Source: an uncultured Verrucomicrobiota bacterium (GTDB taxonomy: Bacteria; Verrucomicrobiota; Verrucomicrobiia; Limisphaerales; UBA9464). From it: 64,000 nucleotides of DNA. Below, piece after piece: positions 42,763 to 52,586 of this stretch; within the stretch, counting starts at the first letter, position 1; every line of letters begins with the position of its first letter. The position numbers and the translations under genes were made by a program. Location: positions 124,001 through 188,000 of the forward strand of contig CAIVQH010000041.1 of assembly GCA_903907995.1 (NCBI GenBank). The letters are read 5' to 3'. The notes beneath the pieces are model-generated. The model did no database searches and was not told the DNA's origin. It worked only from the letters and a program-made list of their open reading frames with translations.

Positions 42763-45324
42763 TCATTTGCCCCGCACGATCGCCACTACCGCGCTTTCCG
42801 TCCGCAGATAGCGGGCGGCGACCGCCTGCGTATCGGCCTGGGTGACCGCCTCGTAACGCGCGTCGTCGCGCTCCGAATGTTCAAAACCAAGTCCGTAAAG
42901 TTCGTCCAGCGCCGAGGCCAGGGCGAGACCGCCCAGGTCCTGCCGGGCGATCTTTCTCTGCCCGATGACCTTGGCCTTGGCCCGGCCCAGCTCCTCCGCC
43001 GTCAGCCCGTGTTGCCGCAAGGCCTCGGCCTGCGCCCGCAGCTCGGTCTCGACCAGGTCCACCTTGTCCGGGGCGGTGCCGCAGTAAAACGCAAAATAGC
43101 CGGGGGTCCGGCCAAGGAAGTTCGACGCGCCCACATAATAGGCCAGCCCCAGCTCATCCCGGATACGGAGGAAGAGGCGCGAGCCCATGTCGGAACAGGC
43201 TTCCTGGATCAGCTCCAACACATAGCGATCGGCCCCGTCAAAGGAGGCGCCCGGAAACCCGAGCGCGATGACCGCCTGCTCCTTGTCCCGCTGCTCATCG
43301 CTGCGGGGCGTCAGCGTGCGCGGCTGGGCGGATTGCGTGCCGAACAGCGTGCCCGGCTTCCAATCCTTGAACGCCGCCTCCACCGCCCCGCGCACCGCGT
43401 CGGCGTGGATGTCCCCGAAGATGGCCAGCACGCCGTTGTTCGGCGTGGCCAGTGCCGCGTGGTATTCCCGCAGGCATTGGGGGTTGAGCCGGCGCACCGT
43501 TTCCTCCGTTCCCAAGCCGTCCAGCCCGTAGCCGTTCTCCCCGAACAGCCCGCGTCGCATCGCGCGGAAGGCGCATTGCAGCAGCTGGTCGCGCTGGCCC
43601 CGGATACTCGCAAGCTGCACCTCCTGCTCCCGCGCGATGACCTCCGCGGGAAAGGCCGGCCGCAGCAGCACATCCGTAAAGAGCTGCAGGCCCGTCTCGA
43701 AATCCTCGCGCAACACCTCCGCCGTGAGGCCGAAGCTGTGGTTGCCCGCATAGGCATCCAGGCTCCCGCCGAGACTCTCGATCTCGGTCGCAATCTGCTC
43801 GGCGGTGCGGGTCGCGGTGCCCTTGACCAGCGCCCGCGACAGCAGCGAGGTGATGCCGGAATTCGCAGTGGTCTCGGATAGCAGCCCGCCATTGAAGGCC
43901 AGGCGGAACTCCACGAACGGCAGCCGGTGATCCTCCTTCACGAGCAGCCGCAGGCCGTTCGCGAGCGTAAATTTGCGGACCGGATGCTCGGTGTTCGACT
44001 CGACCTCCAGGCTCGCCTTCGGGGCGGTGCCCTCGGGCAGCAGCGCGAAGATCGTCCGGCCATTCTCCAGCAGGTACGCGTTGGCCACCCGGCGCAGGTC
44101 CTCCGGGGTCAGCTGGCGCACGGCCGCCAGATAGCGTTCGCTGAAGCTCAGGTCGTGCGCGGCCATCCAGTTGCCGCCGAGATCCTGTGCCTGCCCCTCC
44201 ATCGTCTTGCGGGTGGCGAGCGTGCCGGCGGTGTACTGCTTCACGGCCTTGGCCAGCTCGGCTGAAGACACCAGGTCCTCCTTCATGCGGTCGATTTCCG
44301 CGAGAATCGCATCCCGTGCCGCCGGAAACTTGTCGCCATCGCTTACGCCGCTGGCCCCGAAGAGGCCGGCCAGCCCCGGCGTGTAGGTCCAGGCGCCGAC
44401 CGAGTGGGCCAGCCCGGACTTCTCGCGGACAGCCTGGTAGAGCCGGGAGCTGCGCCCACTGCCCAGCAGCGTCGCCAGTACGTCGAGCGCCGGGATGTCC
44501 GCATGCCGCACGTCAGGAATGTGCCAGCCGATGTGAAAATGCCCGAGCTCGACCGGGGCTTCCTCGACCACTTCCCGGGGCGAGGTCTGGCGCGGCTCGT
44601 TGGCCAGCACGGGCTGGGGTACCGGCCGGGCCTTGTTCTCGGAGTAGGCGCCCTTGATCTGTGCGATGATCTCCTCGGCCACGAAGTCGCCCACGAGCAC
44701 GAAGAAGGTGTTGTTGGGGGCGTACTTCTCCGAATAGTAGCCGGCGATCTGCTCCCGCGTGAGGCGGTTGAAAATGTCGATGTGCCCGATGATCGGGAAG
44801 CGGTACGGACTCCGCGTGTAGGCCGTCTCAAAGAGCCGCATGCTCGCCCGCCGGCCTGGATCATCCTTGCCCATGTCCATCTCCCGACGGATGACGTCCA
44901 GCTCCTTCACCAGCTCGTCCGCCGGCAGTGTGGCGTGCTGCATGATGTCGCAGAGGATGTCCACCGCGACCTTCGCGCCCGTGTTAGGCACGTTGATGTG
45001 ATAGACCGTACGATCAAACGAGGTGTAGGCGTTCATGGAGCCGCCGGCGGCCTGCACCGCCTGGTCGATCTCCGCGCCCGGCCGCGTGGCCGTGCCCTTG
45101 AAGAGCATGTGCTCCAGCACGTGCGACAGGCCGGCTCCCAGCCAGGCGCCCTCGTCGATGCTGCCCGCCCGGCACCATGCCTGGGCGCTGACCACCGGCG
45201 CGCTGTGGTCCTCGCGCAGGATGAGTTGCAGCCCGTTGTCGAGGGTGAGCAGCCGCACTCCCGGTGGAACCTGCGGAATGCCCGGGGCGGGCGTGGCGGC
45301 GGACTGGAAATTGGACGTGTTCAA
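42763..45324 (-). CDS. M16-family zinc peptidase (two tandem halves)
   Basis: 853 residues containing two M16 units. The N-terminal half has the inverted zinc motif in GLSHVLEHMLFKGTATRPG (His68, Glu71, His72) and the downstream Glu region MNAYTSFDRTVYH. The second half (from about residue 430) lacks HxxEH (SETTANSGITSLLSRALVKG), as usual for the inactive half of fused PqqF/insulinase-like enzymes. No clear signal peptide is seen, though exported homologues exist. It degrades peptides; targets are unknown. Confidence 0.93.
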   Translation of the reverse strand: MNTSNFQSAATPAPGIPQVPPGVRLLTLDNGLQLILREDHSAPVVSAQAWCRAGSIDEGAWLGAGLSHVLEHMLFKGTATRPGAEIDQAVQAAGGSMNAYTSFDRTVYHINVPNTGAKVAVDILCDIMQHATLPADELVKELDVIRREMDMGKDDPGRRASMRLFETAYTRSPYRFPIIGHIDIFNRLTREQIAGYYSEKYAPNNTFFVLVGDFVAEEIIAQIKGAYSENKARPVPQPVLANEPRQTSPREVVEEAPVELGHFHIGWHIPDVRHADIPALDVLATLLGSGRSSRLYQAVREKSGLAHSVGAWTYTPGLAGLFGASGVSDGDKFPAARDAILAEIDRMKEDLVSSAELAKAVKQYTAGTLATRKTMEGQAQDLGGNWMAAHDLSFSERYLAAVRQLTPEDLRRVANAYLLENGRTIFALLPEGTAPKASLEVESNTEHPVRKFTLANGLRLLVKEDHRLPFVEFRLAFNGGLLSETTANSGITSLLSRALVKGTATRTAEQIATEIESLGGSLDAYAGNHSFGLTAEVLREDFETGLQLFTDVLLRPAFPAEVIAREQEVQLASIRGQRDQLLQCAFRAMRRGLFGENGYGLDGLGTEETVRRLNPQCLREYHAALATPNNGVLAIFGDIHADAVRGAVEAAFKDWKPGTLFGTQSAQPRTLTPRSDEQRDKEQAVIALGFPGASFDGADRYVLELIQEACSDMGSRLFLRIRDELGLAYYVGASNFLGRTPGYFAFYCGTAPDKVDLVETELRAQAEALRQHGLTAEELGRAKAKVIGQRKIARQDLGGLALASALDELYGLGFEHSERDDARYEAVTQADTQAVAARYLRTESAVVAIVRGK

Positions 45325-45401
45325 GACGGCCGGAAGCTAGCGGCTGCCGCGTAAATCTCCAACTGCCAAGCGACAGTTTTCCGAGGCAGGCCAGCAAACG
45401 G

Positions 45402-45551
45402 TAATCAGTGGGTCAGTAATCAGTGAGCCAGTGTGTGAGGGAGGGAGAAAGAGGGTGGAGGTGCAAGGAACGGTCAGACAAGGGGAGTGGGCGATCGCCA
45501 TTCCCTGTTCCCTGTTCACTGATTACTGATTACTGCATCACTGATCACTGG
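45402..45551. repeat. Inverted pair of ACTGATT heptamer arrays
   Basis: Left half about 45402-45433 (taatcag, gtcagtaatcagtgagccag). Right half 45503-45551 with seven strict units: ccctgtt twice, cactgat, tactgat, tactgca, tcactga, tcactgg. About 70 unique bases separate them. The right half includes the stop codon of the HxlR gene. Confidence 0.88.
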
Positions 45552-45901
45552 CTCACGTGCCGGCTTTTCTCCGGCGTCCTGCGGAGCTGCTCGCAGCTGT
45601 CCATGGCCAGCGAATGCATCTGCAGGATCAGCCCACGCAGGCGCTCGCCGAAAAGCGTGAGCGAATACTCCACCTGCCTGACGCGGCCGACCAGCTGCTC
45701 CTGACGCAGCACCGCGCCGTCAAGCACGAGCTCACCGAGCTGGTCGGTGAGAACCTTCGCGCTGACGCCCGGCAGGGCGCGGCGGAGTTCGCCATGGCGC
45801 TTCGGGCCGGTGAAGAGTTCACGCAGGATCAGCACCTTCCAGCGTCCGCCGATTACCGCCAACAGGCGTTCGACTTCGCAGGCGACAGTCTTATGGTTCA
45901 T
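45545..45901 (-). CDS. HxlR-family transcriptional regulator
   Basis: A 118-residue winged helix of the HxlR/DUF24 family: VIGGRWKVLILRELFTGPKR, FGELRRALPGVSAKVLT-type segment (here HGELRRALPGVSAKVLTDQL) and the wing GRVRQVEYSLTLFGERL. One Cys (EVE-preceding VACEVERL) lies in the N-terminal helix, where redox-sensing members carry theirs. It is divergent from the pirin gene 86 bp away and probably controls it. The last codons and the stop lie in heptamer repeat. Confidence 0.92.
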   Translation of the reverse strand: MNHKTVACEVERLLAVIGGRWKVLILRELFTGPKRHGELRRALPGVSAKVLTDQLGELVLDGAVLRQEQLVGRVRQVEYSLTLFGERLRGLILQMHSLAMDSCEQLRRTPEKSRHVSQ

Positions 45902-45931
45902 TCAGTCAGTGAGTCCGGACGGATGGCGGGC

Positions 45932-45949
45932 GGTTACCCCAAGGTGACC
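45932..45949. promoter_or_regulatory. Candidate HxlR operator between hxlR-like and pirin genes
   Basis: GGTTACC (45932-45938) and GGTGACC (45943-45949) form an inverted repeat (6 of 7) with a 4-nt centre, midway in the divergent promoter region. Confidence 0.45.
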
Positions 45950-45987
45950 GCTTGCGCATCCCACAGATGACCTAAAGTCACCCTGTT

Positions 45988-46683
45988 ATGATTACAATTC
46001 GCAAATCCCAGGAACGGGGCCACGCCAACCATGGCTGGCTCGACAGCTACCACACCTTCAGCTTCGCGGACTACTACGATCCCAAGCACATGAGCTTCCG
46101 CAGCCTGCGCGTCATCAATGATGACGTGGTTGCTGGCGGCGGCGGTTTCGGCACCCACCCGCACCGCGACATGGAGATCATCACCTACGTGATCCGCGGC
46201 GCGCTGGAGCACGCCGATTCCATGGGCAACGGCAGCGTGATCCGGCCCGGGGACGTGCAGTACATGGCCGCCGGTACGGGCGTCCAGCACAGCGAGTTCA
46301 ACCACTCGCCCAGCGAAGAAGTCCGCCTGCTCCAGATCTGGATCCAGCCGGACCGCCGGGGTGCCAAACCCGGCTACGCCGAGAAACACCTCGCGGACGC
46401 CCCGCCGGGCCAACTGCACCTGATCACGTCCAAGGCCGGGCGCGATGGCTCCATCGCCATCAACCAAGACGCGGACCTGTGGCTGGCAAAATTCATCGGT
46501 GGTGAACGGGTCACGCACACCCTGGCACCGGGTCGCAGCGCCTATCTGCAAGTCGCCGAGGGCGAAGTCACCCTCAACGGCCAGCCGTTGGCGCAGGGCG
46601 ACGGCGCGCAGGTGAACGCCGAAACCGCGCTGGAACTCACGGCGGCAGGCAAAGCACAGGTGCTGCTGTTTGACCTGGGCTGA
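45988..46683 (+). CDS. Pirin-family protein (YhaK/quercetinase-like)
   Basis: 231 residues, bicupin fold. The N-terminal cupin has the metal ligands in FGTHPHRDMEIITYVIRGAL and the second set in GTGVQHSEFNHSP. It opens with ITIRKSQERGHANHGWLDSY and HTFSFADYYDPKHMSFRSLR, which are standard for bacterial pirins. Some members are quercetinases or redox sensors; the role here is unknown. The divergent HxlR regulator suggests induction by an electrophile or oxidant. Confidence 0.93.
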   Translation: MITIRKSQERGHANHGWLDSYHTFSFADYYDPKHMSFRSLRVINDDVVAGGGGFGTHPHRDMEIITYVIRGALEHADSMGNGSVIRPGDVQYMAAGTGVQHSEFNHSPSEEVRLLQIWIQPDRRGAKPGYAEKHLADAPPGQLHLITSKAGRDGSIAINQDADLWLAKFIGGERVTHTLAPGRSAYLQVAEGEVTLNGQPLAQGDGAQVNAETALELTAAGKAQVLLFDLG

Positions 46684-46793
46684 GTGGCTTGGCCTCCATT
46701 TATCGATCCGGCGGCGGGCGAACGGCGCCTGCCGCCGGATTTATTGGAGAGGAAATCAGGTGTCGAGTGGCCGGGCCACCATCAGATATTCGA

Positions 46794-47414
46794 TCATACA
46801 ATGCCCGTTGCGGTCTCCTCGCGTCCGGCTTTCCGAAACAGCAACGCTGATCCGGCGAACAGCATGGCGACAACCGCATTTCCGCAAAATCCCCGCCATT
46901 CAGGCGGCGTCCAGAAAGTCATCTGAGGCTTTCGGGCAATCAATATGACCAGCGCGGCCACCAGGACTGCGATTTGGGCGAGCGCGGTGGCAAACAGGGC
47001 GCGGGCCATACCATTGGGTTGCAGGCGTGCCACGACAGCACCAATGACTCCGACGAGGGGCACTCCGAAATACATCGCGGCGGCGGGAGTCACATCGGCG
47101 AATTGGACCAGGCTGCTCCAGGCGAGAAGGAAGGCGGTCGCAAACGCGAGGCCCATGGCGGCCCGGTAGGCGAGGGCGTCCCTCTCCCAGGTAATGAGCT
47201 GGAAGACCAGACCAAGCGCAAAAAGAACGGCGCCGACCACGGCAAAGCCGTCGGGATGCCAGTTCCAGCCTTCCACGAAATGGTTTCCCCACAAGGGGAT
47301 CAGCAGAAGGAGTGCGGTGACCAACGCCGGGCCTTTCCAGAGGCTCCTGCGCCGCCCGCTGCCGCCATGGGTCCTTCCGGCCGCCAACTTGTCCGTTTGG
47401 ATGGTTGCTTTCAC
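46794..47414 (-). CDS. Polytopic membrane protein of unknown function
   Basis: 206 residues with about six hydrophobic helices: ALVTALLLLIPLWGNHFVEG, FAVVGAVLFALGLVFQLITW, AAMGLAFATAFLLAWSSLVQ, AAMYFGVPLVGVIGAVVARL, ALFATALAQIAVLVAALVIL and a final one. The pattern resembles small uncharacterised membrane proteins found in many phyla. No catalytic motif is seen. It is convergent with the pirin gene. Confidence 0.8.
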   Translation of the reverse strand: MKATIQTDKLAAGRTHGGSGRRRSLWKGPALVTALLLLIPLWGNHFVEGWNWHPDGFAVVGAVLFALGLVFQLITWERDALAYRAAMGLAFATAFLLAWSSLVQFADVTPAAAMYFGVPLVGVIGAVVARLQPNGMARALFATALAQIAVLVAALVILIARKPQMTFWTPPEWRGFCGNAVVAMLFAGSALLFRKAGREETATGIV

Positions 47415-47551
47415 GGGGTGCCTTTACTTTGTGATACAAAGTGAATGATCGAGGATCACTAATCCAGTCCAAAATGGCCCACGGATGCGCCGAGGCCGGG
47501 CGCACCAGCGGACCTCTCCTGCCCCTGTCTCCTCCGTCCCCAAAACGCCAG

Positions 47552-47597
47552 TTGACTTCGCAGCCCTCGCCATACAATCGTTTCAAACGAACGTATG
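47552..47597 (+). promoter_or_regulatory. Promoter and palindromic operator of the TetR-RND operon
   Basis: TTGACT (47552-47557) and TACAAT (47573-47578) form a sigma-70-like promoter with a 15-nt spacer. A 27-bp palindrome at 47571-47597 (arms CATACAATCGTTT and AAACGAACGTATG, 11 of 13 paired) covers the -10 and the ATG of the TetR gene. It is almost certainly the autoregulatory operator. Confidence 0.7.
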
Positions 47598-48215
47598 AGC
47601 GAACCACGGGATACCCGGTCGCGCATTCTCGATGTGGCCGAGGAGCTCTTCAGCGAGAATGGGGTGGACCGCGTCTCCATCCGGGACATCACGAAGAAGG
47701 CGCGGGTGAACCTCGCCGCCATCAACTACCATTTCGGCAGCAAGGAAGACCTGATCGCGGCCGTCTTCGAGCGGCGTATCGTGCCCATGAACGAGGCCCG
47801 GCTGGCTGCCTTGGATGCAGTTGAACGCACCTCGCCAATGGGCCCCCGGCTGGAGGACATCCTGGAATCGTTCATCCGTCCGACGATCCAGCATTCCGGC
47901 ACGACCACCGCCGGCGGGAAGGCCTTTTCCAAGCTGTTCGGGCGCTGCCTTTCCGAGCCCAGTCCCGAGATCGAGGCCCTGCTGAAGCGCCAGTTTGAGC
48001 CCCTGTCGGAACGGCTTAACGCGGCCCTCACCAAGGCGTTGCCAAAGCTGTCGCGCTCGGACATTTTCTGGTGCCTGAAGTTCACCTTCGGGGCGCTGCA
48101 CCACTGGCACCTGACCAAGGACCGGTTTCTCCCTGCTTGGCTGGCCAAAACCGAGGACGAGGAGCAGATCAAAAAGCTGATCGCCTTTTCCGCCGCCGGA
48201 TTCCGCGCCACCTGA
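47595..48215 (+). CDS. TetR/AcrR-family repressor of the efflux operon
   Basis: 206 residues. The N-terminal HTH is typical: RSRILDVAEELFSENGVDRV, SIRDITKKARVNLAAINYHF and GSKEDLIAAVFERR. The C-terminal ligand domain is specific to this subgroup. It heads an operon with an RND adaptor, pump and outer-membrane factor, and a palindrome covers its own start. It should repress the pump until a toxic ligand binds. Confidence 0.94.
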   Translation: MSEPRDTRSRILDVAEELFSENGVDRVSIRDITKKARVNLAAINYHFGSKEDLIAAVFERRIVPMNEARLAALDAVERTSPMGPRLEDILESFIRPTIQHSGTTTAGGKAFSKLFGRCLSEPSPEIEALLKRQFEPLSERLNAALTKALPKLSRSDIFWCLKFTFGALHHWHLTKDRFLPAWLAKTEDEEQIKKLIAFSAAGFRAT

Positions 48216-48230
48216 TTTACCCGCAACCCG

Positions 48231-49424
48231 ATGAAAGCACGCTTTTCCGAAACGCCTCCCCTGTTCCTCACGCTATCCCTCGCCGCCCTGCTGATCGGGT
48301 GCAGCAAGGAGGTGCCGAAGCCAGCCGCTCCTCCACCCGCCGAGGTCTCCGTCGTGACGGTCGCCGCCGAGAGCGTGGATCGCACCACCGAGCTGCCGGG
48401 CCGCATCAACCCAGTGCGGGAAGCCCAAGTGCGGGCCCGCGCCACCGGCATCCTGCTGAAACGCTCCTTTACCGAAGGAGCGGACGTGAAGGAGGGCCAG
48501 GTGCTCTTCGAGATCGATCCCCTGCCCCTCCAGGCGACGCTGAGCAGTTCGCAGGCCTCGCTCGCCAAGATGGAAGCCACGCTGAAAGAATCGAAGGCCC
48601 GGGCCGCCCGCTACGAGGAACTGGTCAAAATCAACGCCATCAGCCGCCAGGTGTACGACGAGGCGGTGGCCACGCTCGGACAGAACGAGGCGGACTTGCT
48701 CGCCGCCAAGGCCGCCCTGCAGACCTCCCAGCTCAATCTCGGCTACGCCCAGGTCACCGCGCCGATCTCCGGCCGGATTGGCCGCGCCCTGGTCACCGAG
48801 GGCGCCCTCGTGAGCGCCACCGAGGCGACGCAGCTCGCGGTGATCCGCCAGCTTGATCCGGTGTACTTTGACTTCACCCAGTCGAGCACCGAGGTCCTGC
48901 GGTTGCGCCGCGCGCTGGAGAGCGGCTCTTTGCAAGGGGCTACCACCAACCGCGCCAGCGTCACGCTTACGCTGGAGGACGGCACCGCCTATCCTCATCC
49001 GGGCAAACTGCTCTTCTCCGACATCGCCGTCGATCCGACCACCGGCATGATCACCCTCCGCGCCGAGGTGCCCAACCCGGAAAACCTCCTGATGCCCGGC
49101 ATGTATGCCCGGGCGCAGATCATCGAGGGCGTCACCACCAATGCCCTCACGATCCCGCAGCGCACCATCGCCCGAGGCTCCGCCGGCGCCTCCACCGTGC
49201 TCGTCGTCAATGACCAGAACACGGTCGAGATCCGCAGCATCACCATCGACCGCACCTTCGGCTCCAAGGTGGTCGTCGCCAGCGGACTGAAGGCCGGCGA
49301 AAAAGTCATCGTGGAAGGATCGCAGAAGGTCCGCCCAGGTGCGGCGGTCAAACCGGTGCCCTTCACCGCACCGCCAGCCCCAGGCTCCACCAACGCCCCC
49401 GCCGGCGCCGCCCACTCCAACTGA
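48231..49424 (+). CDS. RND efflux periplasmic adaptor (AcrA/MexA-like)
   Basis: 397 residues. Lipoprotein signal with lipobox LAALLIGC (Cys at about 24). Membrane-fusion-protein layout: beta-barrel and lipoyl start LPGRINPVREAQVRARATGI, coiled-coil hairpin LQATLSSSQASLAKMEATLK, then NLGYAQVTAPISGRIGRALV and the C-terminal barrel. It joins the inner-membrane pump to the outer-membrane factor. It follows the TetR gene by 15 bp and precedes the pump by 15 bp. Confidence 0.96.
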   Translation: MKARFSETPPLFLTLSLAALLIGCSKEVPKPAAPPPAEVSVVTVAAESVDRTTELPGRINPVREAQVRARATGILLKRSFTEGADVKEGQVLFEIDPLPLQATLSSSQASLAKMEATLKESKARAARYEELVKINAISRQVYDEAVATLGQNEADLLAAKAALQTSQLNLGYAQVTAPISGRIGRALVTEGALVSATEATQLAVIRQLDPVYFDFTQSSTEVLRLRRALESGSLQGATTNRASVTLTLEDGTAYPHPGKLLFSDIAVDPTTGMITLRAEVPNPENLLMPGMYARAQIIEGVTTNALTIPQRTIARGSAGASTVLVVNDQNTVEIRSITIDRTFGSKVVVASGLKAGEKVIVEGSQKVRPGAAVKPVPFTAPPAPGSTNAPAGAAHSN

Positions 49425-49439
49425 GCAACCGAGCAGCAC

Positions 49440-52400
49440 ATGGCACGTTTTTTCATCGACCGCCCGATCTTCGCCTGGGTGGTGTCCATCCTGATCATGG
49501 TGCTGGGCGGGCTCGCGATCACGCAGCTCCCGGTCGCCCAGTATCCCAGCGTCGCGCCGCCCTCGATCTCCGTCACGGCGAACTACGCGGGCGCCTCCGC
49601 CGAAACGCTCCAGGAGACGGTCACGTCCGTTATCGAGCAGCAGCTCAATGGCATCGACAACCTGCTTTACATGTCGTCGAGCAGCGACGCCTCCGGCCTG
49701 TCGGTGGTGACGTTGTATTTCCTCCCCGGCACCAATCCCGACACCGCCCAGGTGCAGGTGCAGAACAAGGTGCAGCTCGCCACTCCCAGCCTGCCGCAGA
49801 CCGTGCAGCAGCAGGGCGTGGTGGTCGCGAAGGCCACCCGGAACTTCATGATGTTCTTCACGCTGTCCACGACCAACGACAGCTTGGATGAGATCGCGCT
49901 GGGCAACTACATCGCCTCCAGCGTGCTCGATCCCATCCGCCGCGTCTCCGGCGTGGGCGAGGCCAACATGTTCGGCTCGCAGTACGCCATGCGCGTCTGG
50001 ATCGATCCGGGCAAGCTGATCAGCTTCGGGCTCACCACGGCGGATGTGACCGCCGCCATCCGCGATCAGAATCAGCAGGTGCCCGTCGGCCAGGTCGGAG
50101 CGAATCCGGCCGTGCCCGGGCAGCAGCTCAACGTGATCATGCAGGGCCGCAGCACGCTGCGCTCGGTGGCGGAATTCGAGAAAATCCTGCTTCGCACCAA
50201 TCCCGACGGCTCGCGCGTACACCTGAAGGACGTGGCCAACGTCTCCCTCGCCGCGGAAAACTACGGCACGAAAGCCCGGGTCAACGGCCACCTCTCGGCC
50301 GCCGTCGCGATCAAGCTGTCGCCCTCGGCCAATGCGTTGAACACCGCCGAGGCCGTCCGCAAGAAGGTCATCACGCTGTCCAAATTCTTCCCGCCGGGCG
50401 TGCGCGTGGACTACCCGCTCGACACCTCGACCTTCGTGAAGATCTCCATCGAGGAGGTGCTCAAGACGCTCGTCGAGGCCATCGTGCTGGTGTTCCTCGT
50501 GATGTACCTGTTCCTCCAGAACCTCCGGGCGACGCTCATCCCCACGATCGTGGTTCCAGTGGCCCTGCTGGGCACTTTCGGCGCGATGCTCGCGGCGGGC
50601 TTCTCGATCAACGTGCTGACGATGTTCGGCATGGTGCTAGCCATCGGCATCCTCGTGGATGACGCCATCGTCGTCGTGGAAAACGTGGAGCGCATCATGG
50701 CCGAGGAGGGCCTGTCCCCGCTGGAGGCGACGCGCAAGGCGATGGACCAGATCACCGGCGCGCTCATCGGCATCTCGCTGGTGCTCGTCGCGGTGTTCAT
50801 CCCCATGGCCTTCTTCAGCGGCTCGGTGGGCACGATCTACAGGCAGTTCTCGCTGGCGCTGGTGTCGTCGATGCTCTTCTCGGTGTTCCTCGCGATGTCG
50901 CTCACACCCGCGCTGTGCGCGACACTGCTGAAGCCGGTCACCAAGGGCCACAACCACGAAAAGCGCGGCTTCTTCGGCTGGTTCAACCGCACTTTTGCCA
51001 AAGCGACCACCCGCTACCAGACCTCGATCGGCGGCATCCTGAAGCACAGTTGGATCTCCATGATTCTGTTCGTGGTGATCGTTTTCCTTGTCGGCCTGTT
51101 CTACGTGAAGATGCCGTCGTCGTTCCTCCCGGCGGAGGATCAGGGCTACTTCATCACCAACATCCAGCTCCCCGTCGGCGCGACCCAGGAGCGCACGGAC
51201 GAGGTGCTGCGGCAGGTGGAGGAATATTTCCTGAAGCAGCCCGAGATCGAGAGCTTCATCACCGTCGCGGGTTTCAGCTTCAACGGTCGCGGCCAGAACT
51301 CCGCCCTCTCCTTCGGCCGCCTCAAGGACTGGAGCCAGCGCAAGGGCGCCGACCACACCGTGCAGGCCGTGATCGCGCGCGCCTACGGCAAGTTCTCCTC
51401 GGTCAAGGACGCCATCATCTTCCCGCTGAATCCCCCGGCCATCGCCGAGCTGGGCAACTCGACGGGCTTCGACCTGCAGTTGCAGGATCTCGCCGGACTC
51501 GGCCACGAGGCGCTCGTGGCCGCGCGTGACCAGCTCGTGGGCCTCGCCGCGAAGGACGCGCTCGTCACCGGCGTGCGCATGCAGGGCCTCGACGACGCGG
51601 CGCAGCTCAAGATCAACGTGGACGAGGACAAGGCCAGCGCGCTCGGTGTCAGCCTCGGCGACATCAACGAGACCCTCCAGACCTGCTTCGGCTCGGCCTA
51701 CGTGAACAACTTCATCAACGGCAACCGTGTGCAGCGCGTGATCGTGCAGCTCGACGCGCCCTTCCGCATGACGCCCGACGACGTGAAGAAAGTTTACGTC
51801 CGCAACCACGTGGGCACGATGGTGCCGCTCGCCGCCTTCACGACGGTGAAATGGATCTTCGGCTCGCCGCAGCTCCAAAACTACAACGGCTTTCCCGCCT
51901 ACGAGATCGTCGGCGGCGCCGCTCCCGGCAAAAGCACGGGCGACGCCATGAATGAGATGGAAGAGCTCATCGGCAAGCTGCCGGCGGGAATCGGCTTCGA
52001 ATGGACCGGCCAGTCCTACGAGGAGCGCCTTTCCGGTTCACAGGCCCCGATGCTCTACGGGCTGTCCCTGCTGGTGGTCTTTCTCTGCCTCGCGGCGCTC
52101 TACGAGAGCTGGTCGATCCCCCTCTCGGTGATCCTGGTGGTGCCGCTCGGCGTCCTCGGCGCCCTGCTCGCCGCCACCCTGCGCGGCCTGCCCAATGACG
52201 TTTACTTCAAGGTCGGCCTGCTCACGACGGTCGGCCTCGCCACCAAGAACGCCATCCTGATCATCGAGTACGCCAAGGATCTCCAGGCCGAGGGCAAGGG
52301 CCTGATCGAGGCCACCCTCGAGGCTGTCCATCTTCGGCTGCGGCCGATCCTCATGACCTCATTCGCGTTCATCCTCGGCGTGATGCCGCTGGTGATTAGC

Positions 52401-52586
52401 ACGGGCGCCGGCTCCGCCAGCCGCAACGCCATCGGCACCGGGGTCGCCGGCGGCATGTTCGCGGCAACGGCCATCGGTATCTTCCTGATCCCGGTCTTTT
52501 ACGTCGTGGTCCGCCGTATCTTCAAGGGCGGGGCGAAACCGGTTCCCGCCACCGGAGCGGAAGGCAGCAAGGCTCAGACTGTATGA
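49440..52586 (+). CDS. RND multidrug efflux pump (AcrB/MexB-like, HAE1)
   Basis: 1048 residues, the usual length. Proton-driven trimeric exporter of the hydrophobe/amphiphile efflux family. Evidence is the start [40 protein letters not shown], the proton-relay helix [20 protein letters not shown] with two Asp, and [20 protein letters not shown] in the second half. Its end overlaps the start of the outer-membrane factor (ATGA). Confidence 0.97.
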   Translation: MARFFIDRPIFAWVVSILIMVLGGLAITQLPVAQYPSVAPPSISVTANYAGASAETLQETVTSVIEQQLNGIDNLLYMSSSSDASGLSVVTLYFLPGTNPDTAQVQVQNKVQLATPSLPQTVQQQGVVVAKATRNFMMFFTLSTTNDSLDEIALGNYIASSVLDPIRRVSGVGEANMFGSQYAMRVWIDPGKLISFGLTTADVTAAIRDQNQQVPVGQVGANPAVPGQQLNVIMQGRSTLRSVAEFEKILLRTNPDGSRVHLKDVANVSLAAENYGTKARVNGHLSAAVAIKLSPSANALNTAEAVRKKVITLSKFFPPGVRVDYPLDTSTFVKISIEEVLKTLVEAIVLVFLVMYLFLQNLRATLIPTIVVPVALLGTFGAMLAAGFSINVLTMFGMVLAIGILVDDAIVVVENVERIMAEEGLSPLEATRKAMDQITGALIGISLVLVAVFIPMAFFSGSVGTIYRQFSLALVSSMLFSVFLAMSLTPALCATLLKPVTKGHNHEKRGFFGWFNRTFAKATTRYQTSIGGILKHSWISMILFVVIVFLVGLFYVKMPSSFLPAEDQGYFITNIQLPVGATQERTDEVLRQVEEYFLKQPEIESFITVAGFSFNGRGQNSALSFGRLKDWSQRKGADHTVQAVIARAYGKFSSVKDAIIFPLNPPAIAELGNSTGFDLQLQDLAGLGHEALVAARDQLVGLAAKDALVTGVRMQGLDDAAQLKINVDEDKASALGVSLGDINETLQTCFGSAYVNNFINGNRVQRVIVQLDAPFRMTPDDVKKVYVRNHVGTMVPLAAFTTVKWIFGSPQLQNYNGFPAYEIVGGAAPGKSTGDAMNEMEELIGKLPAGIGFEWTGQSYEERLSGSQAPMLYGLSLLVVFLCLAALYESWSIPLSVILVVPLGVLGALLAATLRGLPNDVYFKVGLLTTVGLATKNAILIIEYAKDLQAEGKGLIEATLEAVHLRLRPILMTSFAFILGVMPLVISTGAGSASRNAIGTGVAGGMFAATAIGIFLIPVFYVVVRRIFKGGAKPVPATGAEGSKAQTV

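Noticed and set aside
48273-50291. Minus-strand open frame of 672 codons opposite the RND operon
   Set aside because: Antisense shadow of the adaptor and pump genes.
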